NCBI RefSeq assembly: GCF_003368295.1
Contig: NC_039250.1
Location: forward strand, 16,709,533-16,773,532
Source of the DNA: Carassius auratus
Taxonomy: Eukaryota; Chordata; Actinopteri; Cypriniformes; Cyprinidae
DNA: 64,000 nucleotides
Reading direction: 5' to 3'
Shown in pieces: positions 35,401-64,000 of this stretch (position 1 is its first letter; every line of letters starts with the position of its first letter). The notes beneath the pieces were generated by a model, which worked only from the letters and a program-made list of their open reading frames with translations, was not told the origin of the DNA and made no database searches. The translations under genes and the position numbers were made by a program.

Positions 35401-35534
35401 AGGCTGGTTATCTTAGGTTGAATGACAGGGATGGAGGTTCTGTCAATGAGTCTAAAGTGGCTCTTGGTGGTGGATTCACAGATGCCATCTGGTTTATACA
35501 AAAATGGCAAATTTGAAATTCTTGAGCAATACAT
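32448..35534 (-). CDS. TTxxxF-repeat axonemal-type protein (SAXO/TEX45-like)
   Basis: Eight exons join in phase: 35534-35168, 35078-34966, 34460-34360, 34252-34143, 33857-33745, 33657-33468, 33228-33140 and 32588-32448. They total 1224 nt and encode 407 residues. Every junction has AG/GT signals. The ATG at 35534 is followed by YCSRISNLPF. The protein has no signal peptide or membrane helix. It repeats a short TTxxxF motif: VTTHSDF, QTTYSSF, LSTTNQSF, YSTTSQEQF, MLTTMQKDF and FRTTHNETY. These sit in blocks that also hold SVFKGEK, IAMGDRD or VTFGRLD turns. Such periodic motifs are typical of proteins that bind or line axonemal microtubules (SAXO/TEX45-type), so a role in cilia or sperm flagella is inferred. 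I cannot assign the exact orthologue. The last intron holds a MITE (32717-33044). It lies head to head with kansl3. Confidence 0.8.
32717..33044. mobile_element. MITE with tagtgctgtcaaacgattaa end
   Basis: The left end TAGTGCTGTCAAACGATTAA is mirrored at the right ('attaatcatttgaacagc' then 'acta'). The interior is AT-rich with 'acacacac' and 'tatata' words. Flanks CACTTAAG and CTTTGAAG match at 5 of 8 positions, so an old 8-bp duplication is possible. A second copy of the family lies at 62563-62880. It sits in the last intron of the minus-strand TTxxxF gene. Confidence 0.75.
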
Positions 35535-36080
35535 CTTCGCAGTTCTTTTTGCAGATTGAAGATAAAAAGTAAAAAACTGATCTCTGTAACCAATAATTCC
35601 AAATAGAACTGCAACGTCATAATAAGGCTGGTTATTACTCGGAGTGGGCGGGGCGACACAACAGTCAATTTAATTGGTTTATAATACAGCAGATCCTTGA
35701 AGATGCGCGCATCCAGCATTTAATCTAATCCAGGCCTATACTGGACCACTATAGCAAATGCCAAATATAATACAAAATAAGCCTAGCGTAATTGCAATAA
35801 TAATAATAACGAAAATTAAAGGTTTGACATGGAATGTAAACTCCAGTCCGGGTTTCTCGCAGTGCCGATGACGCGGGACTCCAGCCCGGGGTTTCCGTCG
35901 ATCCGCTGTGGCGCGGTAAGAAAACAAAAGACAGTCGGCCATAGCTCAACCTGCATTACCGTGGATATTATTTTGTTGGAGTTTGTTTTCTCATCGCTTA
36001 AACTCGATTTCCTCAGTATTGTCTGCATTATTCAGAAGTCCGTTCTTTGGACCGAGATGACATGAAAGGAACCTGATACT
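35535..36080. promoter_or_regulatory. Putative divergent promoter and kansl3 first exon
   Basis: The only CpG- and GC-rich patch near either gene start lies here. A GC box (GGGCGGGGC) is at about 35646-35654, and CCAAT words in both orientations lie at about 35591 and 35672. A GC-rich segment (35865-35915) ends at a strong donor (gtaaga at 35916), which fits a non-coding first exon of kansl3. The minus gene's ATG is at 35534. The interval therefore probably drives both genes. Start sites are inferred, not seen. Confidence 0.55.
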
Positions 36081-37283
36081 GAGCAGTGAGTACTGTGAAA
36101 AGAGTTAGCCTCCGAGCTAGTAGCCTGCCAGACCATATTATAGCGCTGTAACTACTACACGTACACGTTTCCGGTTTCCTACGCATTGCTTCATAAATCG
36201 AGCAATACGGGCGATATTTCAGGTAATGTATTGTGATTTAAAAGCTCAAGTGTAGCAAACTGGCATGGATGTGACGGACTGTGTAACGCGGGCCATTAAA
36301 CACGCCCAGATCACATCGCCACTCATGGCCCCCAGCTGAAAATATTACATTAAAACACAATTAACCGTCATTTAACTAAAAAAGCGCTATAACACCAACC
36401 ACCTGCGAATGCTGGGATTTAGGAAACGACTTGAGTATTGTATGTTTCTGTTAAGAAGAAGCATTTACCATGGTAAATTGGTTTCTGCTTTTGTTGCTAC
36501 AGTAAACGTGGTAAGTTTGCATTAGCCACCGCTGTCATTAACAAAATAAAATGCTAGAAAGATCTTAAAGATTTCAGCAATTTAGCACTTTACTCAAGTA
36601 GAAATAACTATTAGGACCTGTGGTATTTTAGCAGAAACGGCTATCGTGAAAATAGTGCTCTTAATAACTGTATTTAATGTGCACTTGTTGTGTTACGTTA
36701 TTTTAAAATGTAAAAGTAGAAGAAGAAAAAAAGGAGTCTGAAATCATTACATTCAGTTTGCACGTAAATGTTTTCTTTTATTTCCATAAGTATATTATTT
36801 CCATTATACCTCATTTGTGTCCCTGGTCATTACCAGTCATTAGGGTCAAATTATTATTGTTAATATTATTATTTTAAATTAAAATTTAGGGCTATACACA
36901 TTAATATGAAAGATGAATTAATAAGCTTTCCATTGATATATAGTTTGTTAGAAAGGACAATATTTGGCCAAGATAAAACCAAGTTATTTGAAAGTCTGGA
37001 AACTGAGTGCAAAAAAAATCTAATTATTGAGAAAATTGACTTAAAAGTTGTACAAATTAAGTTGTTAGAAATGTATATTACTCATCAAAAATCAAGTTTT
37101 GATATATTTACAGTAAAAAAATTACAAAATATCTACATGGATCTACTACATCTACTGGTTTTGTGGTCCAGGGTCTCATTTTATAAAATTGCAGTAAAGT
37201 GCATAATGATGACACTAACATCACACAAGTGCAAATGCTTTGTTTAACAGGATGCTTGATATTGACATATTGTTTCACTGCAG
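36081..37283 (+). other. kansl3 intron 1 (inferred)
   Basis: AT-rich sequence between the inferred first-exon donor and the acceptor tttcactgcag at 37283. A 113-codon open frame (36906-37247) is present but has no recognised domain, strongly AT-biased codons and no splice support. It is not called as a gene. Confidence 0.45.
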
Positions 37284-37288
37284 GGTTG

Positions 37289-37348
37289 ATGTTTACGGTG
37301 CAAGCGTCCCATTTTTGTGGGAACCGCAGAGCCTCCGTGCAGGGCTAG
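37289..37348 (+). promoter_or_regulatory. Upstream ORF in the kansl3 leader
   Basis: Within exon 2, an ATG opens a 19-codon frame that ends in TAG six nucleotides before the main ATG at 37355. It uses the same frame as the main start. The exon begins after the acceptor at 37283, so the ATG is in the mature leader if exon 2 is used as drawn. A uORF this close usually lowers or gates translation of the main frame. This is an inference. Confidence 0.6.
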
Positions 37349-37354
37349 AGGACC

Positions 37355-60590
<23,236 letters not shown>

Positions 60591-61123
60591 AATGGACGAT
60601 ATAAAGCTGAAATCGGCATCATTCTCACTTCCAATGATCATCCAAAAGAAAAACCAAGAGGAATCAAAAGCAGAAAGCGGGCTTGAAGACTAAGAAGACG
60701 CAAGAGCGCCATCTATAGACACTTCTTGCACACATGTGACTGAAAACGTGACATTCATTTGTCCATTTTTTATTATTTCCCTTATTCTGTTACACTCTGG
60801 CTGTACAACATAATGAGACATTTTCTTATTGTATTTATTATTATTATTATTGTTGTTATTATTATTATTATTATTATTTTTATTTTTATTATATTTCCCC
60901 ACATTTTATTATATATTTTCACAGCAATTCTTTATGTGAACAAACTGATTTATTGGATTTATTCTTTAAAAAACAATTCCCATTCTATTTCATGAAATGT
61001 TTTACCAATATAAAATCTTAGGTTTGTTTGATTTTTGCCAGCAGAGCCTGTGCTTTATTTCCTCACAGCCATAAAGAGCCTGAGAGAAATGGATAATTAA
61101 ACTGTCAAAATACTGATAATAAA
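60591..61123 (+). terminator. kansl3: kansl3 3' untranslated region and polyadenylation signal
   Basis: Downstream of the short-frame stop (60588-60590), the sequence contains an ATT trinucleotide run (60836-60895). A canonical AATAAA lies at 61118-61123, with ATTAAA at about 61096 as an alternative. The cleavage site is inferred. In the alternative frame the stop is TAA at 60691-60693. Confidence 0.55.
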
Positions 61124-61166
61124 TTCAAGGCGCTTGAAATACGACATGAGAGCTTTTTAATTGATT

Positions 61167-61208
<42 letters not shown>

Positions 61209-62560
61209 GAATATTTTGAATGTCATGCATCAATACATCAGTCTTTCCTCACGACATCAGGATGTAGCTGTCCTTCAAATAACCGTAATGATTCTGCCAG
61301 TGGGGATAATGATGCGTCTGCCTGATTAAGTCACAATTGTTTTGATTGCAGATTGTTTTTATTGCCCCTAATGAGAGGAAACCAGTGGAGGTTGACAAGC
61401 ATGAAACAGAATGATAGACACTGATTAATGCAGCAGTTTGTGTCCTCCAAACATTATGTGAGATGAGATGATTGTGAAGCACTCAGACTGACAAGATGGC
61501 AGAGGGTGTCAAAACTGTTTGATGCCATGGACCAAGAAATATCATTATAGTCTGTGAACCACAGGACTCCTTTGTGGCCCAGTTGGGTGTTACTGGGATG
61601 TCCTGGGTGATCGTTCAGCCTTTCGTCCTTGCATTCATCTCGTTTCTTCAGTCTTCCTGTGGGAATGCTACTATTAAAACCACCTGTCCTGGTTTTCCAT
61701 CATGTCCCTCTTAACTAAATTGAAAGGTTATGATATAATGGGGCCATTGTTTTATTTCCGGTCTCAATACAGCTTGCCTGGAGGGCATTCCTGGATGATC
61801 GGGACACACTAATGCAATGTTTCTCTTCTGAGAATAATAAATCCAGGTTGACATCCAGGATTATTTCCAGAGTTGTGTACATCAGAATTGATGATACTTT
61901 CGAAAGAATTCCCAGGCGTGTTTCCAGTGAAGGATTTGCATAATGAAATTTGTTTGTGCGACACAAAGATGGTTTTAATCTCAGAAACGCTGCAGTTCTG
62001 GTATAATCTGTTGGCAGGAGACTAACAGGGCTTCCTAGACGTGAGATTTCCAGCTGAAGGATAAAGATGAAACTTAAGTCAATAAAATCTTGAGGTGCAA
62101 ATGCTTGACCCGTAGTGGATTTGCATGAGAAACATAAAAATCTTTCAGAACAGAAATACAAATAATTCCCTTGCTTTAACCTCTGATTCACGTCAAACAG
62201 GATTTACACACTTGACTACAATCACAAAAAAAAAAAACTGTTCATGTCAAATTGGGTTATTGTCCAAACACAGACTCAAAGGGGGAAGTTTAGGAAGTAT
62301 GTTACAATCAGTGTGTCTTTCCACATCGTAAAAGTCACTGACACTTCTATGACGCATTGAAGTCGTGATGAAATATATTCAAGACTTCGTATTCACAATA
62401 TGACCAATATTTTCCCAGAATTCAAGCCGTTGTTGTTTCAATATCAACAATCAGGACAGACAGTCAAACAGTTACGATTAACAGGTTTCCTTATTCTTTA
62501 TTCTACTAACTGAAAATGTTCACCACTCTAATGGCTTTGAAATGTTTTTATAAAATATAT
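61124..62560. other. Intergenic region, no gene recognised
   Basis: A TA run followed by a T run lies at 61170-61208. The stretch 61500-62200 has a more balanced composition and a 158-codon minus-strand frame (62191-61715), but no recognised domain and no splice support. Confidence 0.4.
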
Positions 62561-62562
62561 GT

Positions 62563-62880
62563 TGATTAATCGCGATTAAACACATCCAAAATTAAAGTTT
62601 TTGTTTATATAATATATGTGTGTGTACTGTGTATATACATTATGGATATATAAATACAAACACATGCATGTATATAAGAAAAATGTTAAGTTTATATATT
62701 AAATATATCTATAGAAATTATATGAATTTAAATATATGGATATATATAAATATATGTTTTCAAAATATACGTTGTATATGTGTGTATTTAAAATATACAA
62801 AATAAGTATACACAATACACACATATATGAACAAAAGGTTTATTTTGGATGCGATTAATCACGATTAATCGTTTTACAGC
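62563..62880. mobile_element. MITE, second copy of the 32.7-kb family
   Basis: 'Gattaatcgcgattaaaca' at the left is mirrored by 'gcgattaatcacgattaatc' at the right. Between them the order 'agtttttgtttatataatat', 'gtgtgtactgtgtatata', 'aaatacaaacacatgcatgt' and 'taagtttatatattaaatat' matches 32750-32880. The ends are ragged and no target duplication was seen. Confidence 0.7.
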
Positions 62881-64000
62881 ATTTATATATATTTGCAATG
62901 ACTCTCTCTGTTCATTTCATCATTACACCAGTAGGTGGCGACAGTGCTCGTCGTTCTGCAACCGATTCGTTCGAATCACTGATTCATTCAGCGTGTTGAA
63001 TGTGGAGAAGGCTTCAGAACGCATTCTGGCTTCACTTGGAAGTTATTATCGTGCTAAGAACTATTATCTATTATTAAAAGATCTATAATAGTGGTGGATA
63101 AAAAATAGCATTGTGGCTACATTGTGCTAAATAATAAAACATTTTCATTGCAGTCATTCTTGTTCGTTTTATTTTTATTTATTTTAGGTAAATTATCCTA
63201 AATCGGCAGCCTTTATGCCACGCAAAATGATATTCAAACTCATATTTAAAAACTTTCATGAACACAATCACTGATTTGACTATACAGATGTCGAATCTGC
63301 TATTGTGGGTATTGAGATAAGAAAACATTACATTAAAATAACAGACATTTGGCTACATTAACTAATAGATGGATACATTTTTGATACATATAAAACCAAA
63401 ACACCGATATATTTTAATAAAATATCAGTTTCTTGTTTATATTGGTTTCAAAGGGGCAACATATAACAACAGACCACTAAACATATGCAGTTGAGTTTAT
63501 TTGCATTTATGAAAATGCTTTTTTCAGTGTATAAGATACATATTATGTTATTGAAACCATGACCTTGCTGTTGTGAGCGTTTATGTCACAATAAAGTCTA
63601 GACAAGATGAACAATAAATGGGGAGTGGAAGACATCCTTTAATTGGAAAACGTAAAGTTCACACTTCTTGACATGGACTCAAATGCAGGAGGGATTTTCC
63701 TTTGAGTATCATTATGATGAATTTATGTGAAAAAAGGAAGTGACTAAAGACTTATTTGATTTTTTGGCATCTCTAACAACAATTTTATGGGAACACAATG
63801 TCATCTAGGATCTCATATTGTATCAGATCCATACAAACAGTACTGTGATTCAGTGTGGGTCAGATGTTAAGCATCATTACATACTTAATAAAGAAACAGC
63901 ACAATCCCAACAGATGCATGAGAGGGGAATTCCACTATTCCACTGCACAGATGAGTGTAAAAATCGCTCTGAGGATACAAAAATATATATGGAATTCCCC
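62881..64000. other. AT-rich sequence, no gene
   Basis: A short 'caccagtaggtggcgacagt' word (62929-62948) is a known component of dispersed teleost repeats. Otherwise nothing is supported to the end of the window. Confidence 0.4.

Noticed and set aside
36906..37247. 113-codon plus-strand ORF upstream of kansl3
   Set aside because: Extremely AT-rich codons, no recognised domain and no splice or promoter context. It ends just before the real coding exon and fits chance openness in intron 1.
60690..60902. Poly-asparagine minus-strand ORF
   Set aside because: It is an ATT trinucleotide repeat in the kansl3 3' region.
61715..62191. 158-codon minus-strand ORF
   Set aside because: No recognisable domain, no exon junctions and no repeat-family signature. 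Left unannotated as a gene.

Overview
The window looks like nuclear DNA of a cyprinid-type teleost fish. It is AT-rich, with split genes bearing GT..AG introns, and is crowded with element families typical of such genomes: L2-type LINEs, Tc1, hAT, Harbinger-like and Penelope-like elements, and many solo LTRs. No prokaryotic, viral-genome or organellar gene organisation is seen.

Layout. 1-5 kb: decayed dispersed repeats and a ~22-bp minisatellite. 5.0-6.5 kb: the 5' end (exons 1-2, minus strand) of a family-C GPCR of the taste receptor type 1 kind, cut off at exon 3 by a TIR element. A more decayed copy of its exon 1 plus upstream flank lies at 24.0-25 kb. 6.5-27.1 kb: a nested retroelement and transposon block. 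A minus-strand L2 LINE is split by a Tc1 (itself holding a Harbinger-like element and a palindromic LTR-like element), by a solo LTR, and by a plus-strand L2 that carries another solo LTR. Next comes a Penelope-like element with a perfect 16-bp target duplication, whose frame is broken by two LTR units sharing the target GCGGG. A second minus L2 follows, cut by a Ty3/gypsy-like LTR-gag-protease fragment, then further L2 pieces. 28.4-31 kb: a GGGCCC-ended element with a Myb/SANT-like ORF and a hAT element with a perfect 8-bp duplication.

32.4-60.6 kb holds the two apparently functional genes, arranged head to head. On the minus strand, eight exons (32448-35534) encode a 407-residue protein with repeated TTxxxF motifs, resembling axonemal microtubule-associated (SAXO/TEX45-type) proteins. 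On the plus strand, 21 coding exons (37355-60590) encode KANSL3, a subunit of the NSL/MOF (KAT8) histone acetyltransferase complex. All exon phases close and give about 874 residues. A GC-rich interval at 35.6-35.95 kb probably serves as a shared divergent promoter. The kansl3 introns have taken many insertions: a 3.85-kb hAT that makes up almost all of intron 11, a hAT nested inside a hAT in the intron at 50.5-54.9 kb, and two near-identical palindromic MITEs in two different introns.

60.7-64 kb is the kansl3 3' region, simple repeats and a second copy of a MITE also found in the minus-strand gene. I found no convincing undescribed biological system. The most unusual signals are the tandem LTR units at one target, the palindromic LTR-derived unit with its own target duplication, the hAT that nearly fills a formerly 79-bp intron, and the undernamed TTxxxF gene.
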